Source: Mycteria americana | Lineage: Eukaryota; Chordata; Aves; Ciconiiformes; Ciconiidae | Length of the DNA stretch: 64,000 nt | Direction: 5' to 3' | Assembly: GCF_035582795.1 (NCBI RefSeq) | Contig: NC_134367.1 | Location: 4,156,501 to 4,220,500, forward strand | In this document: positions 10,461 to 23,501 of the stretch, piece by piece | Layout: each line of letters begins with the position of its first letter | How positions within the stretch are numbered: position 1 is the first letter of the stretch | The notes under the pieces: generated by a model | What the model was told of the DNA's origin: nothing | Database searches by the model: none | Seen by the model: only the letters and a program-made list of their open reading frames with translations | Made by a program: the position numbers and the translations under genes

Positions 10461-13400
10461 TTCCAGTCTCGGGAGTAACATTTGCTGCTGAGAAACCCTC
10501 TGTGTCGTTCTGACCCAGTGCTGCGGCTCCAAACAATGTTGACTTGCTTCATGTTTGCTGGTTATCGGCGTCCCTGATTCCTCTCCCTGGCGGCTGGCAT
10601 TTTGGATGGGTAGATTGCCAGTTGCAGGCAGCTCGGTGGAAAAAGAGGCTCAGGGGGATCCTCTGCCCTTCACCTGCAGACAGCAAAGTCCCCAGGGAGC
10701 TGATGGGTGGGAGGGTGGCAACCTGCAAGGAAAGACTCCTGAGGAGCTGCAAGGAGGAGAACTGTGCAGGCTAGGAGTGATTCATTTTTTTATATGAGCT
10801 CGTGTGAATATTTTCTCTAGCTGAAACCTGGGTGTGATTTTTTCCTGCCAAAAAGGCCATTCCAGCTTTGGCTTCCGAGGAATTTGGGAGGCTTCATTCC
10901 TGAGCGTGATGAGCACACAACACTGGTGGAGGAGGTAGCTGGTTAGCTCAGCAATGCACCACTTGGTGGTAATTATGTGAGAGATATGCAGCTTTTGCTG
11001 TAAAATCAACCTGTGATATTCCAGCTACCCTCGCCTGGCTGCTGCCCCTGCCTGGTCCTGCTGTTTGCTGCCCCTTCAGCTGTGTTAATATAACAGTTCA
11101 TGTGAATATATCCAAAACAGGATAGTTGAAAGATCGGGGTTAAAAATTCCCTTCTCCCTCAAAAAATGTAGTTTGGATGCACTCGGTAGAGTCAAAGTTT
11201 GCTGTCCTGGATCAGCAGGCATGAAAAGCTTGATTTATGTCCCTTGAGATGCCTAGGTATTGGGGATTTCTGCATCAGTGACAGTGGCAGACAAGACACT
11301 CTGGAAGCTCAGCATGGTACCCTGGGTCATCTCAAGTGACACCAATGTCCAGCTGTGGGCAACTGAGTCTGGGCCTAAAGCCAAGAAGGACAAAAGACAG
11401 ATTTCGTCTGTCTCTAGGCTCAGATGGGTTAAAGCATCTTGTTCAAAGGCTGACCAGTCCTAACCTAGGGCAGTCAAGTGCTGGCAAACCCCTCATTTTC
11501 CTTGTCCACTTATTATTCTCATTACTCCGTTACTCCATGGTCACCTGCTGGACCACAAATAGGTCCAACCACTCTCTCGGAGTGAGAACTAGTTCCTTAG
11601 GAGTGGGACTGTTCCCTTGGGTCTACGGCAAGGAGCTGGTCTGGGACCTTTACACAACTGTTTGCACATCGTAGGGTTTGGACTTGCCCCTCTGGGCTAT
11701 GTGGTGAGCAAACCTGCAAGGCAGGTCTGGCAAAAGAGCTCGCAGCTGTGGACCGTTTTGTGCTAGAGAGATACTGATCTCAGAGGAAGAGCAGAGTCAG
11801 CCGACTGCCTGCTGCAGTCTGATAATAATTTCCAAGTCGGCCTGCTCAGGTTTTGCAAAGGAGAGGATTTTTCTACCTGCTCTCCCCAGGTCATTCTTCT
11901 GGATGTGTTGCTTTTTCAGTGCATTTCCACTCCAACGGAGTGGTGTGGGCTTGATTTTTCCCTGTAGCCCCCTCCCAAGCAACATTGCTCCCCTCTCCTC
12001 ATCCTCTTCACGCCTTGTAACTGATGACAAAGCTTGGCTGGTCCCACACGTCGCTGTGTGCTGTATCCTCATCTCCCTTGCGTGAGGGTGAGATGTACCC
12101 TCTCTTGTTGTAGGACTGCTCGCTGCTCCTTGCTGTCTCTGAGACTGGAAGGTGCATGGTAGGTCAAGGACCTTTGCATGCTGCCTCACATGCTAGTCCA
12201 CTCACTAAAGATGCAGGGAAGTGAAACACCCCTGGAGCTGAAAGAGCTTTCTTGCCTGTGGCCCATGACAGTGTGGATCAGGGCAGCCTTGCAAAGAGGG
12301 TTTGGAGGGTCTTGTTGGATCTAAAGAGGGTGCACATCTGGACATCTTTTGTGCCTGAATGATGGGGCAAGAGCTTGCATGGAAGGGGCAGGACATATTG
12401 TAGTCTTGCCAAAAATGAACGCCTCACCTCTTTCTTTTTCCCTGTGTGAAATAATTATTGGCTTTTTGAGACAGCAGATCCCAAAAGGGACTTGTCCCAC
12501 TGAGAGCACACACATACCCGCAGCTTGTTAGAATCAGTTAAAAATCAGGTTTGAGAGGACTTCTACAGTCCATCTCCCTGCCTAAAGTGTGGCCATCTTA
12601 AAATCTGCATTATCCCTAGGACACGTACACTATCGATTTACAGTGCCCCATGTATACGCTGTATACCTGTGGATATCTAAGTACTATCGCTGTTAATAGC
12701 ATCTTCTCTGTGTTCCCTGGGCCAAGTGGTGTGGACAGGCTCATCCCCACGGCGTGTGATTCTGCGTGTGGCTCTCCATACACAAGCACACGGCTGCTTC
12801 ATTCCAGAGTGGAAACGGGGATGTAAATGGTTATGAATGCAGTACAGACAATCCAGTGCCCAACATCTCCATACAAAGCAAGGGGTGGACCGATGTGTTA
12901 GTACAGATGCACTGTTGTGTTAACTCCAGGGGCTGCTAATGCTAAATTTTGTAGCTGGACTGGGGAGAAACATTTCTTTATGAAAACCGGGACAGCAAAG
13001 GCAAGATACTCAGTGCCAGGGTTTTGAGGGCAGTAAGTCTTCACTTACATGGATAAGCAAGATCCTTTCCACCTCTTTGGCACAGTTGGGGTATACACCT
13101 CAACGAGCTCCTTCTCCTGCCCCCAGACAATCCCAGTCCATGGAGAACAACCAGCAATGGCTGTGTGTGTCTTAGGAAGGCTGGAGGAACATGGTGCTGG
13201 CTTTAAAACCACCTCATGACATAGCAGTCAGTGGATGCACACCATCTGCAAATCTGAGCGCAGCCCTTTTCACTTGGCGTTGACCCAGCATCTTCTGAGA
13301 AATGATAAACGCTTGACTGGACAGCTGCAGCCACTGGGACCTTGTCCTCCACCAGTCTATGTGGCTGCTGAACCACGGGTCTCTTTCACACCCCGAGGTC

Positions 13401-13877
13401 ACCCCATGTTTCAGGTTTGCAATGTGGCTTTTATCCATGGTTATGGTGACCTCGGTGAGTCCCTCGATGAGTTTCTTTGGGAAATGTGTGCAGACCATGT
13501 ACTCTTTCCTGAATGCTTTATCTGCACATAAGCCCCAATTTGGGGCTTTATTCTTTGCTGACATATCTGATGGCACCTCAGTGAAATCTTCTAGCAAGCC
13601 ATTAACTTGCTAGTTACAGTGCCTCTTCCCCCTGTGCTAAGTTGAGCATTGCCCTCCTTCATGACTCAAGGAAGCTGAGATCTCGAATAAATTAGCTAAC
13701 AACTACAAATTGCCACTACCCAACCAAAATCAGCTAAAACTAATGGAAATAAAGTGAGGAGAAGAAAGCAAATGAAAGTAAGGCTCAGTGGTGAGAGTCC
13801 ATATGTAAGACACAGGAAGTCTTACGTCCTACTTCTGATCTAAACTTTCTGGATGCCTCTGTACTGACCTCTGGAAC

Positions 13878-13925
13878 CAGTGTCCTGGTTCATCAGTGTC
13901 CTGGTTCACCAGTGTCCTGGACCGG
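13878..13925. repeat. Short tandem repeat, 16 bp x 3
   Basis: Three consecutive copies of CAGTGTCCTGGTTCAC/T, the last one diverged at its 3' half. A further CAGTGTCCT follows near 13934. Confidence 0.75.
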
Positions 13926-15922
13926 TGTGAGGACAGTGTCCTCATATTACCTCACATTACCTCTGGAAGAACCTTCATGCTCAACATGGGAGTAAATCAC
14001 ACTTTGATCAACATCAATTCACCTCCAAGTCTCAAATGAAAAAGCGTCCTTTAGAAATGAATGAGAGGCAAGCAAGACATGCCAAAGTAAGAAAGCAATT
14101 TCATTATCACTGGCATTATGTTGATTATGGACAAGGGAGCATTTATTGAAGAAGATCTGAGGTTTCCATAGCTGCCATACATGCTGGAACGGGACATTTT
14201 CAGGACACCACACCTTCTGCAGTTCCTCCTAATATATATATGCCAGCAGCAGAGCATGGTGTAACCTTGGCCAATCCTTATCTATGGTTGTGCAGGACCA
14301 TAGTCACAGTGTTGACATATCCTACCTCTCACCAGGCACCCAAGCATAGACCGAGTTCTGCATGGGCACATCAGGTGGGAAACAGGCCTATAGAGGCACC
14401 AGCCATGTGCCAGAGGAGCGGACAAGAAAGGCGGACTCTGGTGTGGTAGTGGGGGTGTATTTACACGTGGGAAAACTCAGTGGGAGCAGAAACTAAAGCC
14501 CATTTATTGACTTAACTTAATTTCAGTGGGTCATGGGGTAGGCCATAAATCACGTTATTTCATTAAATTTTTTTTTTTTTAATTCTAATTAGAAAAAGAA
14601 TGTATTAATCTCCTCTCCTGCATTGTCCTTTTATCCAGGCTTGAACTCCTTGGATATATCTTTACTAGTAAACAAAACAAGGCAGGACACAAGCACTGGG
14701 ATTTGCTCATCCAAACTGTGAAATGCTTAGCATATCCCTGGAAATGTTTTTGTCCAGGCTAACTATTTCTCTCCCAAACAATTGCCAAGTGTGTCTGGGA
14801 TCAGGGATTGCTTCCACCAGGCAGTCTGGATGTAGCCATCTGTTTCTGGAAGAGAAGAGAGGATGGACATGGCCAGATTATGATATTTGGCTTCAGGGCT
14901 AGGGAAGAGGCCCTGAAACTGCTCAGTTTACTAGAACAGTTATAAGAATTCAGATACTAAATTGGCATGAAAATGTACCGAGTTTTCTGAGAGTGAGTTG
15001 CCAGTTTGGAAGATACAAGGGTTGGGGAAGACCTGGGCTCTGTCCCCAGCTTGCACTGACTGGCAATATGATCTTGGGCTTTGAAGTCATCAGGAAAAAT
15101 CAGCAGCTTAGGGCTACACACATGCCCAAATGCTTTGGGCAAAGCAACGCACAATTGTTTGCCCAAGGGTACATCTGTCCTCTGGTTATTTGTGCATCTG
15201 GGTTTGATTTGCAAATGATTTCCCTGCTGTCTTCCCTCCCATCTTCTGTCTGATCTAAACATGTTCATCCATCCCCATCTTTCCAAACACCCTCCCCCAC
15301 TCCAGAAAAAGGAAGGAGACAGCCAAAACCATGTCAAAGACCACACTGACAATTTACTGGCATGGGCCATCCAGCTCCAACACCATAGCCTGGCTTTGCT
15401 TATTTTACAAACACAACATAGCCTCAGAGGCAGCCAGAGCAAGCCCAACATTTGCTCTGTGTCCACAATTCAGTAAAGTGCCTGAGTGGTGCAATGCACG
15501 TCAGGACTTCATCCTTGACATTTCCCAAAGGCTTGTCTGGTGCCTGCACCTCTAGATTTTGAGTTGGATTTGTGCTGGGTGAAGACCACTGTGGATGTAG
15601 ACATGGAGGTCCCAAGGGGCAGTCAGTGTTGCGGTTACCCCTAGCACACTGAGAGTCTTTCTGTGAAAGACGGTGAGATGTGCAGATGCTGGGTGGCCAG
15701 ATAGAAACACCTAGGCTATTAAGATTTTAAAATAAATTCTTCCTGGAAAATAACTTGCGATGGCACTGGGGAGAGGCGGGGAACAGGGGATCAGAGAAGC
15801 AAAGCAGAAGGAGCTCTGTACCCAAAAATCCTTCTAGCAGGCATTTCTTTTAATGAAAACAGAACTACGGTTTTATCAAGCTCAATCTAAATTCTCAGGA
15901 CAGCTCTCCAACAGGTAACTCC

Positions 15923-15972
15923 TTTGCTATCCCCGAACGTCTCTCTCTTTGCTATCCCCGAACGTCTCTCTC
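15923..15972. repeat. Perfect 25-bp tandem duplication
   Basis: A 25-bp unit starting TTTGCTATCCCCGAACG and ending CTCTCTC occurs twice in a row (15923-15947 and 15948-15972) with no mismatch, pointing to a recent slippage event. Confidence 0.85.
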
Positions 15973-16460
15973 TCTGTGCAGCATTTTAGTCCCTGTTGAT
16001 AACGGGTGGCGATCTCATCTTCCCTGTAACAGCAATTACTCCTAGGCTGCTGGACCAGCTATCCTGGTTGGGGGCATGACCTGTAAACAGCTCAGCAGGG
16101 CACTCAGAGCCACCACTATTGATTAATTAAATATCACTTAAATCCTCCTACCCTGGAAAAGCCATGTAACTCATGGGGAGGAGTAGGCAGTGTTTGTGTC
16201 TGGCGTGGTGTATGAGGAGGGACATCTGGATATCTGAATGCCTGAGTCAGTGGAGAGGTGGTTCCTGGCTCATTAAAGCACCTGCTTTCCACAGACCATC
16301 AAGGATGTGTCAACAAGGTATTTTTCTCAACTTGCATCAACCTTTGGAAGAACCAGTTTTGCTTTAGATCTGGATGAAGACTTTGTGTGCTCAAACCTGC
16401 CCAACTTTTCCAGCTGTGCCAGTTGGCTTTCTCTGCGTATAGACCTTGTTTTGCTTGTGT

Positions 16461-16494
16461 CATTCAACCATCAGAGTCATTCAACCATCAGAGT
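16461..16494. repeat. Perfect 17-bp tandem duplication
   Basis: CATTCAACCATCAGAGT occurs twice in direct succession (16461-16477 and 16478-16494), followed by a third CAT. Confidence 0.85.
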
Positions 16495-18490
16495 CATAGT
16501 GAAATGGTGGAGTGACCTCAGAGCAGCCTCTCACCTGCAAACTCCCTCTGTGCTTCACTCCTTTATTAGCTGTTTCCTTCAATAAAAAAGGTTAATTGTC
16601 CTCAATCCTGTAAAGCATCCAAGTGTAACAACAACATGATGCTGGTAAGATTAGGCTCATCAAGAAGACTGCAACAGAGAGGTAGCTCTGCAAGTAGATG
16701 TTTCCTTTTGATGACTCCCCCCAGGGCACGATGTCTGGCATTGGGGTGAGGAAGAAAGCCAGGGCCAGCAGCTTCCTACAGACATAGTCACTGTCACAGT
16801 TTTCTCAAAAAACCCCAGTTTCTTATGAAATTAAAGAAAATTGGCTTCTCTACCCACTTCTGAAGCAGACAAGCCATCTACAGCATTGCTTCTCTTTCCA
16901 TGTCTTTCTTCTTGCTCATCCTGCCGAGACTCCTCCAGGAAGCATTGTTGACACTAAAACCTCCTGAAATAATGCAGATCAACTGGTGTGGGCAGACCAT
17001 AAGCCTGGGCTGGCATCTACTACATAATGCTTACATATTTGTGGTTTTTTTCCTCCCTTGAGATTTTTTTTTCCCCTGTGTGTAGTTACATAAATTACCC
17101 TGCCTCTTCTCTAGCAAAAAATATGAAAGGCAGACAACAGTCAAAGCCAAAATGCTTAAAAAAATTCTCAAATAATTTCTAAATTTTTGAATTTTTCCCT
17201 AAAGGGGAAACCTTTCTTCCTGTTTAGTAATCCATCCTAGGTAAAAAAAAATGTGGCTTCAGGAAGGGTTCTGCTGTTTCCAGCTACAAGCCGCGCACAC
17301 CTGCCTGATTTGTGATACAAACTCGGGGAACACCTACATAAAATACTCCTTGAACTACCAGCAATAGACATGGCAGAAAACACCCTCAGAGATATTAAAG
17401 GAGTGCAAAGAATTTTTTGCAGCATGAATATTCCTAGGAGAAAATGAATTAAATTAGTTTGAGCAACTGATTGGAGGTCTCGCTTAAAGAGCGTTCGTCT
17501 CCAATTACTAAGGATCCCTGTTAAGCTCTTGGTTGGTTACATAGACGGTCACATGGAGCGGTGATTCTGCTACGGAAATAAAGTTTTCCCATTGGCAGAG
17601 GTCAATATCATTTTACACATCTTTAGCATGGAGGAAAAAAGTGTTAGACCAAGGTCATCTCACCTGTCTAAATGCTGGCTGACTAAGAGGGAGGTCACTC
17701 TTTGGTCAGTGAAGGATGAGTGTAATGACGTTGCCAGTGGATTTGTTCCTCTCTGTAGACCAGAAGAACAGCCTAGGATGACTAGGATGATGGCTAACAC
17801 ACTGATTTAGAGAATGGCCTTTCTGAAGTGTGTGGTGGGGACGTGAACAAGCCATTTGCATTAGTTCAGGCCAGAGGAAAGGTTATCATCTCAGCTGTTG
17901 AGAAACAGGATGATGGAAGTTTTCTGCTGCAAGGGGCTTTCTGTCCTGTGTGGGAAGGGTTTGAAATCCTCCCATCCAAGGAAGGTGCCACAGCTTGTGC
18001 TCTGAGGGTCATTTTTAGGTGGCTGGGAGATGAATGCCACCCCTTCTCATTTTCCTCTGCAAAGATGTCCAGCTACTCAGCTTTCAGCTGAAGAAATTAG
18101 AAAGCCAGCAGCCATGACTGGGAGCTGCTGAGCACATGGAGATGACACTGGGAAGCAAACACTTTTTTGTCTACACTTTGAATGAAAGTTCTGCAGTTAA
18201 TAAATTCAAACTTACCACAGAGGGAAGCACAGACTGCATAAAATGGTTTTAGATAGACGGTTTTAGATAGATCTGCCCAGTCATGCATGAAGACTCCCCA
18301 TAGGTGGTACCTGTGCTCAAGTGGGTGAGGTTTATTGATAGAAATAGGGAGGCAGGGAAGAGCAGTTGACTGGCATCCTGCTTTGGAGAATGGGAGTTGA
18401 GTAGTGTAGACATGGCCTGGCCATGCCAGTTGGACAGTCCTTATTTCCAGCACTTCAATACAAGGAAAAGACATTATCTTTCCTTCTATT

Positions 18491-18581
18491 AGGAAGGAAA
18501 GGAAGGAAGGAAGGGAGGAAGGAAGGAAGGAAGGAAGGAAGGAAGGAAGGAAGGAAGGAAGGAAGGAAGGAAGGAAGGAAG
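18491..18581. repeat. (AAGG)n microsatellite
   Basis: About 90 bp of GGAA/AAGG tetranucleotide repeat with one or two interruptions near its left end. It lies about 0.3 kb beyond the AvBD11 stop on that gene's downstream side, and is likely length-polymorphic. Confidence 0.95.
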
Positions 18582-18726
18582 ACAGAAAAAAGAGGGAGGT
18601 GAGGTTTGGATTATGACAGGATGTGGTTTCCAAAGACGTCACAGCAAAGTTTCTGTGGATTTCTGTGAGTGGGTGTAATAGAGAGACATTCTGCCTCTTT
18701 CCATACATATATGACTGTTATACCTG

Positions 18727-18732
18727 TTTATT
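18727..18732 (-). promoter_or_regulatory. Downstream poly(A) signal of AvBD11
   Basis: AATAAA on the minus strand, 164 bp beyond the AvBD11 stop. An earlier AATAAA (18892-18897) overlaps the stop codon itself. This downstream one is the more ordinary candidate. Confidence 0.45.
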
Positions 18733-18895
18733 TAGTATTTTTTGCCTTTGTTATATAAAGAAACATGTCACCTCTGGTTAATTATATGTTGCATGTTGAG
18801 AAAAACAGACATCTTCTCTGCAACGCTAGGAAGAAAACTTTTTGTTTTCTTGTCCATGCATTTCTGTGGTTTTCTGCAATTCCATGAGGTCTTTA

Positions 18896-21163
18896 TTACA
18901 CTTCTGTGCAGCACTTCCATTCTCTGTGAGGGCAAAGTCCCACTTGTTCTTGCAGACATTTGATTTGTGGAGGTACACAATGACCCCCCTCGTCTTGACA
19001 AGTATGGAAGTTTGATGTCGTGTCTGCAATGAAAAGGATTTAAGACAAAACAGAGAACATTGCATCACCATCTGAACCAACTCATATGTAGAAAGTGTCA
19101 TGAAGTTCTGTTACTGTGTCTCCAAAAGCAAGGACACCAAGAAGGACTATGGGGGTCATCAGAGCACTTCTGTAAAAAGAAGAACTTGTGACCCACCAAC
19201 TTGGGTAAGAAACAACTGAAGGAGGGATATTGTAAAGGCATGAAGGAGGTGAATGCAGAATGACTACAGTTCATTTGCAGTACAGAAGTAGGTGGTACTG
19301 AGTAAAATTATGAGGGTGTGGTTTTAAAACAAACAAGGAATTCCTAATCTAAGGGGGGAAAATCCAGTAAGGACTTTTAAACACAAAGATACTTAAATCT
19401 AAAAGCCCTGAGCTGCAAATTCATGAAAGCCAGGAGAATATATAAGGAAGTGTAGTTATATTGTTGTAGTGTTCACTAATAGTCGTTTTACGCACACAGA
19501 GTAACTGTGTAGAAACATCCGCTTCTGGCCACAGGCAGGTATAGGATGCTGGATCAGGCGAACCTTAGGTCTGATTAGCACAGTTGGCTATAAAGCATGT
19601 ATTGACTTAATGATATATGTTGACTATTGAGGAGCTCCAAAAATAAGCAAGTCCAGAAGGTATTAGATAAATCTACAGGGAAGAGGTCAGCTGGCACCTA
19701 TTAAACATAGCGGTGTGGATGCAGTAAGCCGTCCCCCAACAGATGATTATAGAAAGATAAGTCAAGGAAGGAGGACTCTGTGTGCACCACAATTTTTGTT
19801 TTCTTTCCCCAGGCATCTGTTCTGTTGGAGACATGGTATTTGGCCAGCCCAAAATGGCAATTCTGGTCCTGTGCTCCATGCTGCTATTAATGGAAGAACA
19901 GCCAGGTCCATCTTTGTAGATGGGAGGAGGTGGCTTAGGCCATTTGGAGACAGAACAAGGGTGTGTTTTGCTGACTTTAGTAATCTCCTCTCCAAATGAT
20001 GCCTGCCTGGGCAGGGTTTCCACACATACCTATGCAGCAGATTTTCTGACGCCGAGAGCAAGTCCCAAACGCGGCAAATGGCTCTGGGCAGGATTTTGAA
20101 TGGAAGCAGAAGCCATGGTATCCAACACAACGTAAGGTGTCTTTGGGCATGCTGAGACCTACAGGAAGAATGAGATTCCCAGCTGTGCTGCAGGACCAGT
20201 CCATTTCACATGGTCTTCCTCCTGCTGAAACCTCATGGACCCCAATTAGGGGTCTGATACAAATACCCCCAAAGCCCAAGGCAGCTTTTCAAAAACTTTT
20301 GGGACCTCACAGACGTCCAAGGAAGGCCTTTGTACAACTAGAGAAAAACATAGCTGTTGATGGCAAGTTTCTGAAAATGTCGTGGTCATGCATGTTGTAG
20401 TGGATAGGGACAGCCCAGCCTTTGGATGCTTCTAAGCTCTAGGAATGCAATGCTGCAGGCTGGTCATGCAAGGGGCAGCATGGTGCTCGTATGCCCTAAG
20501 ATGTACCTATGACTTAAAAAAAATCAAAAGCTGGGATCTGCTCCAGTTAACAGGGACAAGAGGTTTGCCCAGTTCCTTCCTTCTCTGAAAGACTTACTCC
20601 AAGGTGGGGAGTTTCATTAAGCATGAAGAAAAGGTAGGCTAAAAGCACAATCAGTAAATGAGTCAGTGCAGCAGAAGGGCTGAGGAAGGGGAACCAGCAT
20701 ATTCAGAGAGCTTTAGTAAACTTCACTGGTGTAGTTCAACTTGAGTAGTACAAGGGAACACCTCTGCCGCTCTTCTACCATAAATGAAGGAGACAATTTA
20801 TGACCCTGGGGTAAGAAAAGGCAGATGATTTCCATGGTACCATCTTCCAATAGTGCCACAAAGTAGCATAAAGAGACTTCAAAGAGTCGTAAGGAGCCAA
20901 CACCTCGTAGTGGCTTCTGTGGGGAGGTTCTGGTTTAACATCTGGTCACCGTAGATTAATTTTTCACTTCTGCTTCTAGACTGAGAAGTAAGGAATGGCT
21001 CTAATGAAAGGAGCTGAAGAGCATGGAGGAGTACAGTCTGCACCACTGCACAAGCTAGTTGTACCTCCTACACAGGCAGACACCAGTGTGGGTCTTGTCC
21101 CTTACCTGGAACAGCCTGGAGGAGGAAGAGGAGAAGAGCCATGAGGCAGGAGAAGAGCTTCAT
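18896..21163 (-). CDS. AvBD11: Avian beta-defensin 11, double-domain (three coding exons)
   Basis: Secreted precursor of 104 residues carrying two beta-defensin domains, the same length as chicken AvBD11. Signal exon 21163-21106 (MKLFSCLMALLLFLLQAVP, donor G|GTAAGG); first domain exon 20158-20030 (acceptor TTCCTGTAG, donor G|GTATGTG); second domain exon 19023-18896 (acceptor CATTGCAG). All junctions are phase 1 and the frame stays open. Domain 1 cysteines are 30, 37, 43, 53, 60 and 61 (RCVGYHGFC, FAAFGTC); domain 2 cysteines are 71, 78, 85, 93, 100 and 101 (HTCQDEGGHC, EQVGLCPHREWKCC). The linker IDTTSNFH matches chicken VDTTSDFH. In chicken this protein is found in eggshell and vitelline membrane as well as mucosa. 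The stop TAA overlaps an AATAAA signal. A TATAAA lies 82 bp before the ATG. Intact and very likely functional. Confidence 0.95.
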
Positions 21164-21244
21164 GGTGGAAGGTCTCAGCTGCAGCATGGAGACAGGGCCG
21201 CAAAGCCAGAACCTTTGAGTAGGGGAGGAGGGAGCACTCTTGCA

Positions 21245-21250
21245 TTTATA
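21245..21250 (-). promoter_or_regulatory. TATA box of AvBD11
   Basis: TATAAA on the minus strand within CTTATAAATGC, 82 bp upstream of the ATG at 21163. This spacing recurs in AvBD13 and the 23.5 kb defensin. Confidence 0.55.
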
Positions 21251-23419
21251 AGGCTGTGGGAACAGACCTGGCTGTCCAGGGGACCTTGGCAGTGGTGAGT
21301 GTGGAAGGCAATGAGTACAGCTTGACCGCTGCACACGGCTAAACCTGAACAATGGCAGAGAGTCACAAAAGCAAGTGGAGAAGTAACTATACCTCCCTAC
21401 CCGGCCACTGGGAAGGCTGCCTCTCAATACCAACTCACCCGGAGAGCATCGTTACTTGTTAACTTCAAAGATCAAGGTGGTTGGTAATGGACCACCCAGA
21501 GAAAATTAGCCATCATTCTGGTGGGAGAGAAGGCACCTGGGAATATCAGAAGACTGTCGATAATTTTGAGTATAGCAGGGGGTCCAAGGTGCTGCTGCAA
21601 TATTTGCAGTCTCTGTTCATCGGTGCAAAGAAATGATTTTTTGCCTCATTTCCCTAACTGAAAAATAAAATTTGAACCAACTAAACAACCAATTTTCTTT
21701 CTGAAAATATTAGTTGGTTGATATTATGGACTCATTTCAGTTGCTCAAATATATAGGCCTAACTCCTGTGGGCTGCCCTAGGGTATCCAAAGAATCTCAT
21801 GGGACTACCTGGTAAGACACAGGACCTCTGAGACAATCTGCATACGAATAGAGGGGCAAATGGATGGCCACGTGTGTGGTCTAACTTATTTAAAATTGCA
21901 CTGGACACTCGTGTGGTCAACTGACTGAAGCTTAATGGTGGTGGTCAGTTCTACACTCAGATACTGAGATGTGAGCATCTACAATGGATGTGGCTGCATG
22001 GGCAGGAGATGTTTAATTAGTGGTTCTAGGACTAACACCATCTGTTTGGCTATAGCAGGACCTTAGGAGCCAACACACATGCAGAAACCTGCGCTGTAGG
22101 TACTTGTACTTGGCTGGCCAAGTGCGGAGCTAAGACCATCTACTGTCATTAAAGATGCCTTAGGGATCTCATCTGGCCTCCAGCTGCTGCTCCATGAGGG
22201 TGCAGATCCCCCGTAGCTCCTGCATGATATCTGCCAGTCCCAGGCAGACATTGACATTTCTAATGTCACAGGGACTCTCAAATGGCTGTAAGTCTCTATG
22301 TGTGGGCAACTGGGTCAATTCCTACATGTTCTTCCAGTTGTGAAATTCTGGTTGTGGTCTTTTTGTAGCAAAAAAATGAAAAAAAGAGAAGGTTATGGAA
22401 TCGTTTGTAAGGTCCTGCTTTGTGATGCAATGATCAAAAGGTTTAATACAAAATAAAGCACTTTTGGTAGCAAGGAATCATGTCCCAAAACACCACCGTG
22501 TCAGCTAGGCCACTCCCTGTGTAAGCCAGGAGACCCAGGGTATTGTCCCTACTCCAGTAGATGTATGATTTTTTTATACCACATACAACAGGGTCAAGAA
22601 GGTAAAATGAACTTTTTTCTTTAGTACTTGGTAGTCTGAAAAGGATCATTAATGGATGTAAGTACCCCAGGGAAAAAAAAGAACTGGAGCTAGGTCTCAC
22701 ATTCTAGCTACAGAGCTGTCAGATGAAAAAAGTAATAATATCCTCTTATCCAGCAGCGTTGTATGAAACAGCCCTGAAAAGTCCTTCTTCCATATGAATT
22801 GTTGCAGTGAATGCAAGCTGCATCTACAACTTGCCTTGGTGTAACAAAATCCAAATTTATTTGTAAAGAGCAAGCCTACCCCTCATTTTCATGCTTGGAT
22901 ATCTAGTTTCAGGTATCTGAATATGTATGGATTTAGATACCCAACTGGTTTATTTTTTTTGCATTTTGAGAGGCTTACCTGAGAAACTACTTTGAAACTT
23001 CTTGTAAGGTGAAGCGTAGAAGATATTATTTCCAAACTCTTCATCTTACACATTAATCAAAACTATTAAATCATCCACATGATTGTCTTCAGACAAACTA
23101 AGAATTTTTCATGAATGATGCACATGTATTTTTTCTCAGCTGTTATGACAAATATGAGTTACAGCAGAAGCTTAATAAAATATCAGTTTACAAAATAAAA
23201 TACAATCTTCATAAAATACCAATCTTCCTCCTTTGTGTGAGATACAGAAATCTGGCACATTGCCAGAACAACATGTCTTAATTTGTTATATCTATAGTGG
23301 ATAAAAATGGATTTTTTTCCCCCTTAAACCAAGTTATTGCATCTAGCTGTGTGAGAAGTAAGTCCAAAAGGGAAACAGGGAATGCATATACTCAACATCA
23401 AAACCAGAAGAAAAATCCT
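21251..23419. other. Intergenic DNA, AvBD11 to the next defensin
   Basis: About 2.2 kb with no supported gene or recognisable interspersed repeat. It is AT-rich towards 23.0-23.3 kb. Confidence 0.5.
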
Positions 23420-23425
23420 TTTATT
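23420..23425 (-). promoter_or_regulatory. Poly(A) signal of the 23.5 kb defensin
   Basis: AATAAA on the minus strand, 77 bp beyond the stop at 23502-23504. Another AATAAA (23501-23506) overlaps the stop codon, so this second one is the likelier working signal. Confidence 0.45.
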
Positions 23426-23501
23426 GACAAATCACGAATGAGCCTAAGTTAATGAGCAGAGATGTCTTTGAAGCTAAGAAAATGCCTCCTTTTTCTTTTC
23501 T

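Larger units (their letters stand above)
10461..18726. other. AvBD12-AvBD11 intergenic
   Basis: About 8.3 kb with no gene I can support. It contains three small tandem repeats (13878-13925, 15923-15972 and 16461-16494), a T-run near 14568-14580 and the AAGG microsatellite at 18491-18581. No six-cysteine exon or signal exon turned up on either strand by eye. Confidence 0.5.

Noticed and set aside
15923-15972. CRISPR-like or other array of direct repeats
   Set aside because: It is only two adjacent units without spacers, in eukaryotic DNA; simple slippage explains it.
17237-17425. Minus-strand frame with several cysteines (LCRCSPSLYHKSGRC)
   Set aside because: The cysteine spacing does not fit a defensin, there is no Cys doublet and no signal exon upstream.
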